This document shows positions 44,139 to 56,991 of a stretch of DNA of 64,000 bases, one piece after another; within the stretch, counting starts at the first letter, position 1, and each line of letters opens with the position of its first letter. The stretch is from Salinispirillum sp. LH 10-3-1 (lineage in GTDB: Bacteria; Pseudomonadota; Gammaproteobacteria; Pseudomonadales; Natronospirillaceae), in NCBI RefSeq assembly GCF_030643825.1, contig NZ_CP101717.1, positions 992,001 through 1,056,000 on the forward strand, in the 5' to 3' direction. A program made the position numbers and the translations under genes. Below the pieces are notes generated by a model. The model did no database searches, had not been told where the DNA came from, and saw nothing but the letters and a program-made list of their open reading frames with translations.

Positions 44139-46463
44139 CTAGTGCTGGCTTGATGTGCTGGTGAGGAATGCTTGCGCGTCGGTGGCGCTTAGACCAGGCG
44201 CCAGTATAAACCCCTGTATTTGGTCACACCCCATACCTTCCAGCATGGCAAGCGTTGCTTCGTCTTCAACACCCTCTGCCACGACCACCAATCCCAACGA
44301 GTGCGACATTTTGATCAGGCTTTCCACGATGATCTGGGTGCGAGGATTGTCGACGAGATTACGAATGAACGACATGTCGATCTTGATGATATCCGCAGGC
44401 AGGTCACGCAGATAACTCAGTGACGAGTAGCCGGTGCCGAAATCGTCTATGCAGACAGTAAAGCCTTGGCTGCGCAGGTTGTTCAGAATGCGGCGCGAGT
44501 CCTTCAAATTATTCATCAGAGCGCTTTCAGTGATCTCTATGTGCAATTGGCTAGGCGACACCTGATGACGAGCGCATTGCTCTGACAGGTAGTGCATAAA
44601 GCGTACATCAGCCAGATTGGCGGGCGATATATTGAATGCCAAGGGCACTGCAACGCCTTGCAGTCGCCAAGCTTTTTGTTGCTGAATGACTGCATCAACC
44701 ACCCAGCGTGTAAGATCATGCATCTGATTGCTTACTTCAGCCAACGGTATGAATTCATTGGGGCTTACCGGGGGACCATCGTTAGGATGCCAGCGCAACA
44801 AAGCCTCAAAGCCACTGACTGCGCGGCCAGCGAGTAACATTTTGGGCTGAAACACCAGATGCATGCCGTCGTTTTTCAGAGCTGGGCGTAGGCCGGTTAA
44901 GATGCTCAGGCGGCGCTTGGTAAAGTGATCGTGCGCAGGTTCATATTGCATTGCGCTGAATGGCGCATGCTTGGCTTGGTTCAAGGCTACATCAGCACAA
45001 CGAAGAAGGCTGGCGGCATTATTGCCATGCATCGGGTAGCCTGATATGCCAATGCTTGCATCTAGTGACAGCGCCATATCGTTGATATGCAGGGGCTCTT
45101 GAACTTCCGCTAACAGCTGCATCGACAACATGTGCAGCTTAGACAGGTCGTGTAGGGCGTCGAACAAGAGCGCGAACTCGTCGCCACCAACCCGATAAAC
45201 GGTGGCGTCATAGCGCTGCGCCAACGCGCCCAAACGGTGCGCCAGTTGGGTGATGATTTCATCGCCAAATGGATGCCCAAAGGTATCGTTATAGTCCTTG
45301 AAGCGATCTAGGTCGAGCAGCATCAGGCCAACGGCGCGCTTTTGTGGTCCGCGTATCGCTATGGCGGTGTCGAGATCGCCAATGAGCGCATTGCGGTTGC
45401 GCAGTTGCGTTAGGGCGTCGTGATTGCTTTGGTGCGTGAGCAGATTGGTCAAGCGTTGTTCGTGTGTCAAGTCGCGCCGCGTTAACCACAGCTGTGTCAA
45501 TGCGCCGTCCGCTATCTCACCTTGGCACGAGGTCTCAATACGTTGTACGTGGTCATCCAAGAACTGCGTGCTGTGTGTCCGTACGCGACCGAATTGTGCC
45601 TCTATTGCTGCTTGCAGTAATGGGGTGAGCTCTGTGTCGGTAATCAGTTCGCGTAAGGTTTGGCCGGTAAAATTGACGCCTACTGGCTTGTTCAACCCGG
45701 AAGCCAAGGCCTCGTTGGTGGCGTTAATGCGACCTTCACGCAGCTGCTCAAGCACGAGTGCTTGGTCGGCCGCAAGAGGTATGGGTGGGTGAAAGCTGAC
45801 TCGGCAGAAACCATCAGAGCTGTGCTTGAGAAGCTGCATTAATGGTTTGTCGTCCCCGTCGACATGCACGGTTGGTGGCGGGGTTGGTGAGCGGTGCAAG
45901 TGGCATTCTAAAGATTGCAGCAGAGTGGTCAGGAGTGTCTGGTCATCGCTCCTGTAGGTGCTGGGATGGTGCAGCAATAAGCTGAGCGCAAGCTGCCCCT
46001 TCGAGCTGGGAATCCACCAAACACTGCGTATGCCCTGTTGTAAAAGCTTAAGCTCTGCTTCGTTGTTGGTTGCATGTGCTGTAGGTGCGCTGATGTCGGT
46101 CAGCAATCGCGGCTTATGCAGCGGTGGTGTGCCCGGTGTTTCCAAGGCAGCGCGCAGTGTCTGTAAACCAATGGGCGAATGCCCAGCGCGCCGATCAGGA
46201 AAGGGAAGCGATGCGCTCGTGGCCGAGATGCCGAAGCTGATTATCGGGGTGTTAGTCGCTAGATCCTCAGTACACTGCCAAATACAGGCCTGTGCTGCAC
46301 CAAAGTAATCAGCCAATTCCCCTAAAAGAAAGGTGGGTAGTCGTGAGTCTAGAGAGGGTGCGGCCAGTTGTTTCAGCCAGTGCGCTAAAAATTGGAAGTG
46401 GTCTCTGTTCACTGGGTGGGTGCTGTCCATGCACTCGTGGTGGAAACGATCACGAGTCATCAT
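44139..46463 (-). CDS. GGDEF-EAL c-di-GMP turnover protein with GAF/PAS sensory region
   Basis: A 774-residue cytoplasmic protein. Residues 25-190 resemble a GAF domain, 205-330 a PAS-like domain. GGDEF at 426-430 is intact, and the EAL motif is present at 553-555, with DDFGTGYSSL and the loop 6 region preserved. Both diguanylate cyclase and phosphodiesterase activity are possible. Its start is 4 bp after ispB, so it is probably co-transcribed. No membrane segment. A regulatory partner for the adjacent PilZ protein is plausible, not shown. Confidence 0.92.
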   Translation of the reverse strand: MMTRDRFHHECMDSTHPVNRDHFQFLAHWLKQLAAPSLDSRLPTFLLGELADYFGAAQACIWQCTEDLATNTPIISFGISATSASLPFPDRRAGHSPIGLQTLRAALETPGTPPLHKPRLLTDISAPTAHATNNEAELKLLQQGIRSVWWIPSSKGQLALSLLLHHPSTYRSDDQTLLTTLLQSLECHLHRSPTPPPTVHVDGDDKPLMQLLKHSSDGFCRVSFHPPIPLAADQALVLEQLREGRINATNEALASGLNKPVGVNFTGQTLRELITDTELTPLLQAAIEAQFGRVRTHSTQFLDDHVQRIETSCQGEIADGALTQLWLTRRDLTHEQRLTNLLTHQSNHDALTQLRNRNALIGDLDTAIAIRGPQKRAVGLMLLDLDRFKDYNDTFGHPFGDEIITQLAHRLGALAQRYDATVYRVGGDEFALLFDALHDLSKLHMLSMQLLAEVQEPLHINDMALSLDASIGISGYPMHGNNAASLLRCADVALNQAKHAPFSAMQYEPAHDHFTKRRLSILTGLRPALKNDGMHLVFQPKMLLAGRAVSGFEALLRWHPNDGPPVSPNEFIPLAEVSNQMHDLTRWVVDAVIQQQKAWRLQGVAVPLAFNISPANLADVRFMHYLSEQCARHQVSPSQLHIEITESALMNNLKDSRRILNNLRSQGFTVCIDDFGTGYSSLSYLRDLPADIIKIDMSFIRNLVDNPRTQIIVESLIKMSHSLGLVVVAEGVEDEATLAMLEGMGCDQIQGFILAPGLSATDAQAFLTSTSSQH

Positions 46464-46466
46464 GGA

Positions 46467-47435
46467 CTATACGCTGCGCTCCACGGCTAGATCGGCCAAG
46501 GCATGCAGTGCGGCACGGGCTTCGTTGGCGGGAAATTGTTGCAAGGCTAGCTGCGCGCGCGCGCTATGCTCGCGGGCCTTTTGTTGACAGTACAACAATG
46601 CGCCGCAACTCTGAATGGCAGCCAGAATGGGTTCCACTTCACTGGTACCGCCTTTTCGAATGGCCTGTCGAATCATCTTGCGGGTATTGTCATCGGTGTG
46701 CTGCAGGGTATAGATGAGCGGCAGTGTCACCTTGCCTTCGGCTAGATCATCACCGACGTTCTTACCCAGGGCTGCGCTGTCACCCGCATAATCAAGCACG
46801 TCGTCTTGAATTTGAAAGGCCAGGCCTAGCTCTGTGCCGTAAGTCATGGCGGCGGCGTGGCGTTCTGGTGCGGCTTGCGCGAGTGCGGCAGCACTGCCAG
46901 TAGCAGCGGCAAAGAGCATGGCAGTTTTGCCTTCAATGACCTTCATGTAATCGCTCTCGGATAGATCCGGGTTGCGCACATTCATTAACTGCAAGACTTC
47001 GCCCTCCGCAATCACATTGGTGGCATTAGCGAGCTGATTCATGACTTCCAGGTTGCCCACCTCAACCATAAGCTGGAAGGCGCGCGAGTATAGAAAGTCG
47101 CCAACCAAAACGGAGGGTGCATTACCCCAGCGTTGGTTTGCTGTGGCTTTGCCGCGCCGCATGGCAGACATGTCGACCACATCGTCATGCAGCAATGTCG
47201 CGGTATGGAGAAATTCGATGATAGTGGCAAGGCGAATCAGGTGCGGTGATTCATAGTTCAAGGTCTTGCCCAAGAGCAGTGTTACGAGCGGGCGCAAGCG
47301 CTTGCCACCACTGGATACGATGTATTCCGCAATCTGCTCAACGAGCGGGACGCGCGAGCTGAGCTCGCTATGGATAACATCATTGACTGCGGCAAATTCC
47401 GCAGCTACAACGTTGTTGATGTCATTGATCTGCAT
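46467..47435 (-). CDS. ispB: Octaprenyl diphosphate synthase
   Basis: Makes the all-trans polyprenyl tail of ubiquinone. 322 residues from ATG 47435 (E. coli 323), with GGA 5 bases upstream; longer starts at 47444 or beyond lack family similarity. Both aspartate-rich motifs are present: LLHDDVVDMSAMRRG and FQIQDDVLDYAGD. The upstream divergent gene is rplU, a common gammaproteobacterial arrangement. Confident. Confidence 0.95.
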   Translation of the reverse strand: MQINDINNVVAAEFAAVNDVIHSELSSRVPLVEQIAEYIVSSGGKRLRPLVTLLLGKTLNYESPHLIRLATIIEFLHTATLLHDDVVDMSAMRRGKATANQRWGNAPSVLVGDFLYSRAFQLMVEVGNLEVMNQLANATNVIAEGEVLQLMNVRNPDLSESDYMKVIEGKTAMLFAAATGSAAALAQAAPERHAAAMTYGTELGLAFQIQDDVLDYAGDSAALGKNVGDDLAEGKVTLPLIYTLQHTDDNTRKMIRQAIRKGGTSEVEPILAAIQSCGALLYCQQKAREHSARAQLALQQFPANEARAALHALADLAVERSV

Positions 47436-47553
47436 TTTTTCCATACAACCGGCTTGAGCAGCGGTTGATGCTATGTTTTGAGGGCCAGTGGTGTCAAGGT
47501 TTCGTCCGTTTTTATACAGTGCGAACATGGTTATACAGAAGTGCGTAATGAGG

Positions 47554-47582
47554 TTGTATTTGCTGAGGCCTTTCGTTATAAT
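47554..47582 (+). promoter_or_regulatory. rplU-rpmA promoter
   Basis: TTGTAT (47554-47559), 17 bp, then TATAAT (47577-47582): strong sigma-70 elements. About 115 bases of leader follow to the rplU start. The leader holds a GC-rich stretch but no structure I could define. Confidence 0.7.
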
Positions 47583-47703
47583 TGCGCGCCTTTCAAAACC
47601 TCTCCCCACCATAGGGTGCCGCAGCGTAGGCGTTGCCTTTAGAAGTGGGTAGTAGAGATAAGGATCTTAATAGAGTAAGTCATTTTAAAAAGTGAGTATT
47701 AAC

Positions 47704-48015
47704 ATGTACGCTGTGATCAAGTCTGGCGGTAAACAGTACCGCGTAAAAGAAGGCCAGTTGTTGCGACTGGAAAAAATCGAATTGGAAGCCGGTGCAACGG
47801 TAAACTTCGAAGAAGTGCTGTTGGTCGGTAACGGCGACGACGTTAAAATCGGCGAGCCATTGGTGAAAGGCGCTACGGTGACTGCAGAAGTTATCGCTCA
47901 GGGTCGTCACAAGAAAGTTAACATTCTGAAATTCAAACGCCGTAAGCACCATATGAAGCGTATGGGTCACCGTCAGTGGTTCACGGAAGTGAAAATCACT
48001 GGTATCAAGGCGTAA
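47704..48015 (+). CDS. rplU: 50S ribosomal protein L21
   Basis: 103 residues, as in E. coli. Begins [14 protein letters not shown] at ATG 47704 (the GTG at 47692 would add four residues). C-terminal [15 protein letters not shown] is the RNA-binding signature. Precedes rpmA by 16 bp. Confident. Confidence 0.98.
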   Translation: MYAVIKSGGKQYRVKEGQLLRLEKIELEAGATVNFEEVLLVGNGDDVKIGEPLVKGATVTAEVIAQGRHKKVNILKFKRRKHHMKRMGHRQWFTEVKITGIKA

Positions 48016-48031
48016 CTAGGAGGCTATAGAG

Positions 48032-48289
48032 ATGGCTCACAAGAAAGCAGGTGGTAGTACTCGTAACGGTCGCGATTCTCAGTCGAAGCGTCTGGGTGTA
48101 AAAGCATTTGGCGGCCAAACTGTTACTGCAGGTTCTATCATCATTCGTCAGCGCGGCACAGCATTCCACCCTGGTGTGAATGTTGGTTTGGGCAAAGACC
48201 ACACCCTGTTCGCTCTTAAAGACGGCGCGGTGAAGTTTGAAGTTAAAGGCCCGAAGAACCGTAAAACGGTCAGCATTGTAGCGGCTTAA
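48032..48289 (+). CDS. rpmA: 50S ribosomal protein L27
   Basis: 85 residues with the N-terminal [16 protein letters not shown] that reaches the peptidyl transferase centre and [21 protein letters not shown]-like site upstream. Followed by a strong terminator. Confident. Confidence 0.98.
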   Translation: MAHKKAGGSTRNGRDSQSKRLGVKAFGGQTVTAGSIIIRQRGTAFHPGVNVGLGKDHTLFALKDGAVKFEVKGPKNRKTVSIVAA

Positions 48290-48312
48290 TCTCCTCAGTA
48301 TTGATGAGAACC

Positions 48313-48347
48313 AAAAAAAGCTCTGTTGCTACAACAGAGCTTTTTTT
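48313..48347 (+). terminator. Rho-independent terminator after rpmA
   Basis: A7-GCTCTGTTG, loop CTA, CAACAGAGC-T7: a perfect stem with A and T runs, 24 bases after the rpmA stop. A classical terminator, potentially bidirectional. It separates rplU-rpmA from obgE. Confidence 0.93.
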
Positions 48348-48375
48348 ATGCCCAAGGATGAGTCGGCCCAACTGA

Positions 48376-50731
<2,356 letters not shown>

Positions 50732-50737
50732 TTGTCT

Positions 50738-51382
50738 TTATAGCCGATAGGTGGTGAGTGTCATCACCTTGGCAACCATCGACATGGCTTGTTTGACCGG
50801 GGCGGGGAATTCTTGCCCGCCAGCCTGTCTTGCCGCATCGGCATGGCGTTGTTCATCGGCTAACATCTGCTTGACGATCGCGCGGCTGCGCACGTCCTGT
50901 TCTGGTAATTCTTGTAAATGATCTTGCAGGTGTTTGCTCACCTGATCTTCTGTCGCTGCCACAAACCCCAATGAGTACTTATCCCCCGCGGCACCCGCAA
51001 GCGCGCCCAAACCAAAAGACAGCCCGTAGAACAGTGGGTTCAGTACGCTCGGTTTGCTCTCCAGTTCTTGCAGGCGTGTTTCGCACCAGGCTAGGTGGTC
51101 TAACTCTTCGTCTGCCGCTGCGCTCATCTGTTTTCGAATGTGTGTCAATCGCGCAGTACTGGCCTGTCCCTCGTATAGGGCTTGCGCACAAACTTCTCCG
51201 GTATGATTTACGCGCATCAAACCCGCCGCGTGACGACGTTCGCTGGCCGACATCGGCACGTTGTTTTGATGTGGTTGCGCTGGGTTCGGCAGCACCGCTT
51301 TGACGCTGCCCGGCAGGCAGGTTTTTAGTGCACGGTCGAGGTGGATCAGTGCTTGGTCAATTCGGCTATGTTGTGTCGTCAT
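50738..51382 (-). CDS. coq7: 2-polyprenyl-3-methyl-6-methoxy-1,4-benzoquinol monooxygenase (Coq7)
   Basis: Hydroxylates an intermediate of ubiquinone synthesis; replaces UbiF in many gammaproteobacteria. 214 residues, di-iron carboxylate protein. Ligands visible in [26 protein letters not shown] and DEQRHAD (paired ExxH motifs). It begins 18 bp after the hybrid kinase gene. Confident. Confidence 0.95.
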   Translation of the reverse strand: MTTQHSRIDQALIHLDRALKTCLPGSVKAVLPNPAQPHQNNVPMSASERRHAAGLMRVNHTGEVCAQALYEGQASTARLTHIRKQMSAAADEELDHLAWCETRLQELESKPSVLNPLFYGLSFGLGALAGAAGDKYSLGFVAATEDQVSKHLQDHLQELPEQDVRSRAIVKQMLADEQRHADAARQAGGQEFPAPVKQAMSMVAKVMTLTTYRL

Positions 51383-51400
51383 GTGATCAATCTCTCCTGT

Positions 51401-53662
51401 TCAGGATACCAGCAGGCGCATCAGTTCACGGGTGTTAATGGGCTTTGGAAGTACGGCGACGGTATCGAGTTCGCCAACGGCTTGCTCCACGTAGTTCTGG
51501 TCCACTCCTGTCATCATAACGACCTTTAAGCGTCGCAACCCGCTAATGGCACGGACTTTACGTAGCAGCTCTAAGCCATCCATGCGAGGCATGCGATAGT
51601 CGATAAACACCCAGTCAAAGGGCTGATGGAAGTACATATGGCTTTGCAGAATAGCCAGGGCTTCCTTTCCGTCGCTCGCCAGCTCAGGTTGCATGCCCCA
51701 GCTTCGCGTCTGATCTTCCAATACGCGGCGACAAGCAAAGTGGTCATCAACAATCAAAACCTTTTTCTGCAACAAGGATTCCATGCTGGCGAGCGCCGGA
51801 TTGGTTTCAGGTTGCTGATCGGCCACAAAAGGAATGCTGAGCCAAAATGTCGACCCTTGCTCAGCCGGGCGGCTCATGCCAATTTGTCCCGACATCGCGT
51901 GCACGATGGCGCGCGCGATGGGTAGGCCGAGCTTGATGTAGGAGCGCCCCGCTTCCGGGTCGGTCACCGGGGGTTGAAAATCAAACAACCCTGTTTGCTC
52001 TTCTTCAGGCACGCCACGCCCACTGTCATCAACGCGAATGCGCAGCCGATCATCGCCTTCGAGCCGAATGGTGACCAGAATGTCGCCTTCTTCCGTATAT
52101 TTAACGGCGTTGTCGAGCAATAGGCGCAGGACCTGCGCCACCGCGTCTGGGTCGATGCGCACATAACGCGGTACATTGGGTAGTATTTGTGTGGCAACCT
52201 CGATCATTTTCTGACTCGCGAGCCGCGCAAATGGGCTGACTACCTCATGCAAGAACACATTCAACTCAACCCGTTTGGGGCGTACCCGCAACTGTCCTGT
52301 CGATAGCCTGGTCAGAGTACGCATTTCGTCGGCCAGATTCAGCATCTGAAGGCCCGCGTTGTTGATGGTTGCAACGTAGTCTTGCTGTTGGCTATTGAGC
52401 TGGGTTTCGCTGAGCAATGACGCCATGCCCAGTACCCCGTTGATCGGTGAGCGTAGGTCATGGTTCAACTTGCGCAACAATCCTAAGCTGTCCTTGGTGG
52501 CGTCGGTCGGCAACATCAGATTGGTAAACACTGGGCGCTGCTTAACCCGCGCCAGAAACGAGCGCTGAATATAGACGCCATGGATCATCAACAAGGTCAG
52601 CTGAATGGGGCGATGCAAAGTGCCTGTGATGGCCAAGTCGGTGCTGCGCAGCAGTTCCAGTAAGCCCCACAACAAAATACTCAGGATCGCCGCGACGGTG
52701 GGAAATTGATGCACTTCGGCACGCCGGATGCCGATGCCAGACAAGCGCACCAAGCACAAGACGATGATTGCACCGATCACCCAAGCGGTGCCGCCGATTA
52801 ACGCCAGCAGCACCGTGGCCGCGCTCAGCAGGTAGCTCAGCCATAGGCGATCTTGGTTTGCTAACAAGGGCCCCCACCACATGAGGCCCATTAGGCTCGC
52901 GCCGATCGCCAAAAATACACCGGGCAGCCAGTCGGCCTGAAAGAACAATTGCCCGGTAAGGGGGGCTAATCCAACGTATTGAAACAGCGTAAACAGTACC
53001 AAGGTGAAGAGATAGCTTGGCCAGAGCAAAAAATGAATACTGGCGTTATGCTCATGTCGGCGTGCCGTTTGGCGGGCGAATAAAACAATGGCAGCGAGCA
53101 GCCCCGCACCGAGTAGGGCATAGATATAGAAACTGAGCCATTGGTCTCGGCTAGTGAAGGTGCCCAGTGTTTCGTAGGCCAAGCCTATATCCAGCGGGCT
53201 GTTGGAGCGAATGCGGAAGATCCATTGGCTCCCTCCGTCAGGCGCCAGATGGAATGGCAGCGCATAGCCGCGTAACGTTGGGGTCAGTACGGTGCTGGCG
53301 TCCTGTCCGTTGTGCCACACTTCTAAGTCAAGCGAGGTCTCGCTACTCAGCAGGAGAATGCCTTCCATCGCCGCAGGGCGATTGGTGTTTTCTAAGGTCA
53401 GTTGCAACCAAAGTACACCCTTGCCCACATTTCGTTGCAGTCGTTCGGTACGCACGGGCACCATCTGGTTCTGAATTTCCGGGTGGGCCATTTGGCTGAT
53501 GTCATGACGTCCCCGGCTGTCGACCATAAACCGTGCATCGGGCAGGAGATTGAGGCTGCGCACGTCAGCTGGCAGGGCAGTGGCCAAGCTCGGTAGCGCC
53601 AGGCTACCAAGCAGGACAATGAAGCTGAGCACCAGCAGGTTGGAAAGGCTCAGCTTAAACAT
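51401..53662 (-). CDS. RetS-like hybrid sensor kinase (7TMR-DISM, HisKA, HATPase, one receiver)
   Basis: A 753-residue inner-membrane protein. Signal/TM 1 at residues 5-28, a periplasmic 7TMR-DISM domain (35-170), seven membrane helices (about 175-365), phospho-acceptor His401 (LNHDLRSPING), Asn518, and DDSGRG at 545-550. The G2 box is weak (YIKLGLPIA), then a receiver domain with D639/D640, phospho-acceptor D688 (VFIDYRMPRMDG) and Lys in LPKPIN. ATG 53662 follows GGAG. The neighbours purD-purH-fis-dusB are those of retS in Pseudomonas aeruginosa, but RetS there has two receivers. Probably controls lifestyle switching; inferred by synteny. Confidence 0.85.
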   Translation of the reverse strand: MFKLSLSNLLVLSFIVLLGSLALPSLATALPADVRSLNLLPDARFMVDSRGRHDISQMAHPEIQNQMVPVRTERLQRNVGKGVLWLQLTLENTNRPAAMEGILLLSSETSLDLEVWHNGQDASTVLTPTLRGYALPFHLAPDGGSQWIFRIRSNSPLDIGLAYETLGTFTSRDQWLSFYIYALLGAGLLAAIVLFARQTARRHEHNASIHFLLWPSYLFTLVLFTLFQYVGLAPLTGQLFFQADWLPGVFLAIGASLMGLMWWGPLLANQDRLWLSYLLSAATVLLALIGGTAWVIGAIIVLCLVRLSGIGIRRAEVHQFPTVAAILSILLWGLLELLRSTDLAITGTLHRPIQLTLLMIHGVYIQRSFLARVKQRPVFTNLMLPTDATKDSLGLLRKLNHDLRSPINGVLGMASLLSETQLNSQQQDYVATINNAGLQMLNLADEMRTLTRLSTGQLRVRPKRVELNVFLHEVVSPFARLASQKMIEVATQILPNVPRYVRIDPDAVAQVLRLLLDNAVKYTEEGDILVTIRLEGDDRLRIRVDDSGRGVPEEEQTGLFDFQPPVTDPEAGRSYIKLGLPIARAIVHAMSGQIGMSRPAEQGSTFWLSIPFVADQQPETNPALASMESLLQKKVLIVDDHFACRRVLEDQTRSWGMQPELASDGKEALAILQSHMYFHQPFDWVFIDYRMPRMDGLELLRKVRAISGLRRLKVVMMTGVDQNYVEQAVGELDTVAVLPKPINTRELMRLLVS

Positions 53663-53746
53663 GTTTATCAGCTCCGGTAAATCAGCAGCACGGGGACGTG
53701 CAGTATACTGACCCATATCAGGCTCTGACAATGGTCGATGCAACCC

Positions 53747-55039
53747 TTAGCTCGGACTACGCTCGCGACTGATCGCCCGGTGACCAATATCGGTCCGGAA
53801 GTATGCTCCTTGCCATGATATTTGGCCGACCAGTTCGTAGGCTTTGGCCTGCGCTTCGGCGACGTCGTTACCCAATGCTGTGCAACACAGCACTCGGCCG
53901 CCACTGGTCACTACGTTGTCGTCTTGTTCTGCTGTACCAGCGTGGAAAACCTTTTGCTCGACGTTGTCGTGCTCGGGGAGACCGGAAATGGTGTCGCCCT
54001 TGGGGTATGCCTCAGGGTATCCTGCGGCTGCCATTACAACACCTAACGCGGCTCGTGAGTCCCACTGGGCGGTCACGGTATTCAGCTTGCCAGCGATGGC
54101 GGCTTTGCACAGTGCAACCAGATCCGACTGCAAGCGCATCATGATGGGCTGCGTTTCAGGATCGCCAAAGCGGCAGTTGTATTCCAGCACATTCGGGGTG
54201 CCGTCGCTGTCGATCATTAAGCCTGCATAAAGAAATCCCGTATAGGGGTTCCCTTCGGCTTTCATGCCGTCAACGGTTGGACGGATCACTTCGCGAATAA
54301 CCCGAGCTTCGATCTCGGGAGTCACTACGGGGGCTGGTGAGTAGGCACCCATACCACCGGTATTCGGTCCTGTATCGCCATTCAGCGCCGCCTTGTGATC
54401 CTGTGAAGTAGCCATCGGCAGGATGTTGTCGCCGTCTACCATGACGATGAAGCTGGCTTCCTCTCCACGAAGGAACTGTTCGACCACTACCCGCGCCCCG
54501 GCGTCACCAAATTTATTGCCGGACAGCATGTCTTCGACTGCAGCGATGGCTTCGGACTCGGTTTCAGCCAAAATCACGCCCTTGCCAGCGGCTAACCCGT
54601 CGGCTTTAACCACGATAGGGGCACCCTTTTCCTTGATGTAGGCGATGGCTGGCGCGACCTCCGTAAACACACCATAGAAGGCGGTAGGAATGTTGTGCCT
54701 TGCTAGGAAGTCCTTAGTAAAGGCTTTGGAGCCCTCCAACTGAGCGGCGCCTTGCGTTGGGCCGAAGATGGGCAGGCCTTCGGCCTGAAAGTGGTCAACG
54801 ACACCAATGACCAAAGGAGCCTCTGGTCCGACGATGGTCAAGCCAACATTATTTTCCCGCGCAAAGCGGCTCAGAGCGACCAGATCGGTCGGCTCGATAG
54901 CCACATTGACGATACCAGACTCACGCGCCGTACCGGCATTGCCGGGGGCGACGAATACGGTGTCAGACAACGGAGACTGCGCCGCTTTCCATGCCAGTGC
55001 ATGTTCGCGACCGCCGCCGCCTATAATCAGGATATTCAT
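53747..55039 (-). CDS. purD: Phosphoribosylamine--glycine ligase
   Basis: ATP-grasp enzyme of purine synthesis that joins glycine to phosphoribosylamine. 430 residues: MNILIIGGGGREHALAWK, VKADGLAAGKGV, GPNTGGMGAYSPAP and FGDPETQP. Follows purH by 45 bp. Confident. Confidence 0.97.
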   Translation of the reverse strand: MNILIIGGGGREHALAWKAAQSPLSDTVFVAPGNAGTARESGIVNVAIEPTDLVALSRFARENNVGLTIVGPEAPLVIGVVDHFQAEGLPIFGPTQGAAQLEGSKAFTKDFLARHNIPTAFYGVFTEVAPAIAYIKEKGAPIVVKADGLAAGKGVILAETESEAIAAVEDMLSGNKFGDAGARVVVEQFLRGEEASFIVMVDGDNILPMATSQDHKAALNGDTGPNTGGMGAYSPAPVVTPEIEARVIREVIRPTVDGMKAEGNPYTGFLYAGLMIDSDGTPNVLEYNCRFGDPETQPIMMRLQSDLVALCKAAIAGKLNTVTAQWDSRAALGVVMAAAGYPEAYPKGDTISGLPEHDNVEQKVFHAGTAEQDDNVVTSGGRVLCCTALGNDVAEAQAKAYELVGQISWQGAYFRTDIGHRAISRERSPS

Positions 55040-55084
55040 GTTGTTTCCTTAATAATAACGACGGCCGCTAAGGCCGCCTACGGA

Positions 55085-56671
55085 TCAATGTCGGAAGTGG
55101 CGCATGCCTGTGAATACCATGGCAATACCATGCTCGTTTGCTGCGGCGATGACTTCTTCATCGCGCATAGAGCCGCCTGGTTGAATCACCGCCTTCACGC
55201 CCATATCGGCGGCTTGATCGAGGCCGTCGCGAAAGGGGAAGAAGGCATCGGAAGCCATAACGGAACCGGCAATTTCCAGCTTTTCGTCGGCGGCTTTGAT
55301 ACCTGCAATCTTGGCACTGTAGACGCGACTCATTTGCCCAGCACCTATGCCGACGGTCATGCCTGCGCTGGCGTATACGATGGCATTGGATTTTACAAAC
55401 TTGGCGACTTTCCAGGCAAACAGCAAGTCGGTCATCTCAGCCGGTGTCGGTTGGCGTTGAGTGACGATTTTGAGTTGTTCGGTGGTCATGGTGCCGAGGT
55501 CACGCTCCTGAATCAGCAAGCCGCCGGTGACCTTCTTGAAGTCCCATCCGGGCTGGGCAACATCCCACTCACCGCAGGCCAATAAACGCACGTTCGGTTT
55601 CACACTGACCACTTCGCGCGCACTGTCACTGATCGCTGGGGCGATGATGACTTCAACGAATTGCTTGTCGATAATGGCTTGTGCCGTTTTCGTGTCGAGC
55701 GGTCGGTTGAACGCGATGATGCCACCAAAAGCTGATGTTGGGTCGGTTTTAAAGGCGCGTTGGTAGGCTTCCAAGATATCGCTGCCGGTGGCGACGCCAC
55801 AGGGATTGGCATGCTTCACTATAACGCAAGCGGGTTCGGCAAAGCTCTTAACGCACTCCAAGGCTGCGTCCGTGTCAGCGATGTTGTTGAACGACAATTC
55901 CTTACCTTGAATTTGTTCCGCCGTGGATACCGAAGCTTCGGTGTTCGCTGGGTCGATATAAAAAGCCGCTTGTTGGTGCGGGTTTTCGCCGTAGCGCATA
56001 TCTTGGGCTTTATGCAACTGCAGATTGAAGGTACGAGGAAAGGCTTCGCGCCCCTCAGTGCTCAATTTATCTGCCGATTGGTCGATTGAGCCCAAGTAGT
56101 TGGCAATCATGCCGTCGTATTGAGCGGTGTGCTCAAAGGCTTTTAAAGCAAGGTCGAAACGGGTTTTATGAGTCACGCCGCCCAAACGGTCAAACTCTTC
56201 AATGACTCGTTGGTAGTCCGAGTTATTGACCACAATGGACACCCAGGCATGGTTCTTGGCAGCACTGCGCACCATTGTTGGACCGCCGATATCGATATTC
56301 TCTATCGCCATCGGTAGGTCGCAATCGTCGCGTGCCACGGTGGCGGCAAAGGGATACAGGTTCACCACGACCATGTCGATGGGTGCAATGCCGTGTTCAG
56401 CCATGACATCGTCATCCTGCCCACGGCGGCCCAGAATGCCCCCGTGAATGATGGGGTGCAGAGTTTTCACGCGACCATCCATCATTTCGGGAAACCCGGT
56501 ATGCTCTGATACTTCAGTGACCGCTAAGTCATGCTCCTTGAGCAGGCGGTAGGTGCCGCCGGTGGACAGCAGTTCAACTCCGCGGGCTTGCAACGCGGTG
56601 GCGAATTCCACGATTCCGGTTTTGTCTGAAACGCTGATCAGCGCACGTTTGATGGCTACGGTAGCTTGCAT
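55085..56671 (-). CDS. purH: Bifunctional AICAR formyltransferase/IMP cyclohydrolase
   Basis: Last two steps of IMP synthesis. 528 residues: N-terminal MGS-like IMP cyclohydrolase ([35 protein letters not shown]) and C-terminal AICAR transformylase ([38 protein letters not shown]). It follows fis by 23 bp. Confident. Confidence 0.97.
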   Translation of the reverse strand: MQATVAIKRALISVSDKTGIVEFATALQARGVELLSTGGTYRLLKEHDLAVTEVSEHTGFPEMMDGRVKTLHPIIHGGILGRRGQDDDVMAEHGIAPIDMVVVNLYPFAATVARDDCDLPMAIENIDIGGPTMVRSAAKNHAWVSIVVNNSDYQRVIEEFDRLGGVTHKTRFDLALKAFEHTAQYDGMIANYLGSIDQSADKLSTEGREAFPRTFNLQLHKAQDMRYGENPHQQAAFYIDPANTEASVSTAEQIQGKELSFNNIADTDAALECVKSFAEPACVIVKHANPCGVATGSDILEAYQRAFKTDPTSAFGGIIAFNRPLDTKTAQAIIDKQFVEVIIAPAISDSAREVVSVKPNVRLLACGEWDVAQPGWDFKKVTGGLLIQERDLGTMTTEQLKIVTQRQPTPAEMTDLLFAWKVAKFVKSNAIVYASAGMTVGIGAGQMSRVYSAKIAGIKAADEKLEIAGSVMASDAFFPFRDGLDQAADMGVKAVIQPGGSMRDEEVIAAANEHGIAMVFTGMRHFRH

Positions 56672-56694
56672 GTTCAGTCCTGTATCCCTTGGTT

Positions 56695-56991
56695 TTAAAG
56701 AAGGCCGTACTGTTTCAATTTCTTGCGTAAAGTGCCGCGATTCAGGCCCAATACTTGCGACGCTTTGGTTTGGTTATCGCGGGTGTAACGCATGACCACT
56801 TCGAGTAAGGGTGCTTCTACTTCAGACATCACCATTTGATAAACTTCGTTGACGTCTTGGCCATCTAAGTGCTCAAAATAGTTGTTCATGGCCAGCTCGA
56901 CACTATCGCGCAGCGTTTGTGTTTCCGCGCTGCTTTCCTGACCAGTGGTGACGGGGTGCTTCATAGGTACCTCAATAGAATTCATATTCAT
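56695..56991 (-). CDS. fis: Nucleoid-associated regulator Fis
   Basis: 98 residues, as in E. coli. The C-terminal helix-turn-helix ([20 protein letters not shown], then [12 protein letters not shown]) is nearly identical to the family; the N-terminus is variable. The start overlaps the dusB stop (ATGA), the classic dusB-fis operon. In-frame ATG 56964 is an alternative start. Bends DNA at rRNA and other promoters during fast growth. Confidence 0.96.
   Translation of the reverse strand: MNMNSIEVPMKHPVTTGQESSAETQTLRDSVELAMNNYFEHLDGQDVNEVYQMVMSEVEAPLLEVVMRYTRDNQTKASQVLGLNRGTLRKKLKQYGLL

Noticed and set aside
54752-55585. A 277-codon plus-strand frame across the end of purD and purH
   Set aside because: Both underlying genes are clear on the minus strand; the antisense translation has no family features and no ribosome site.
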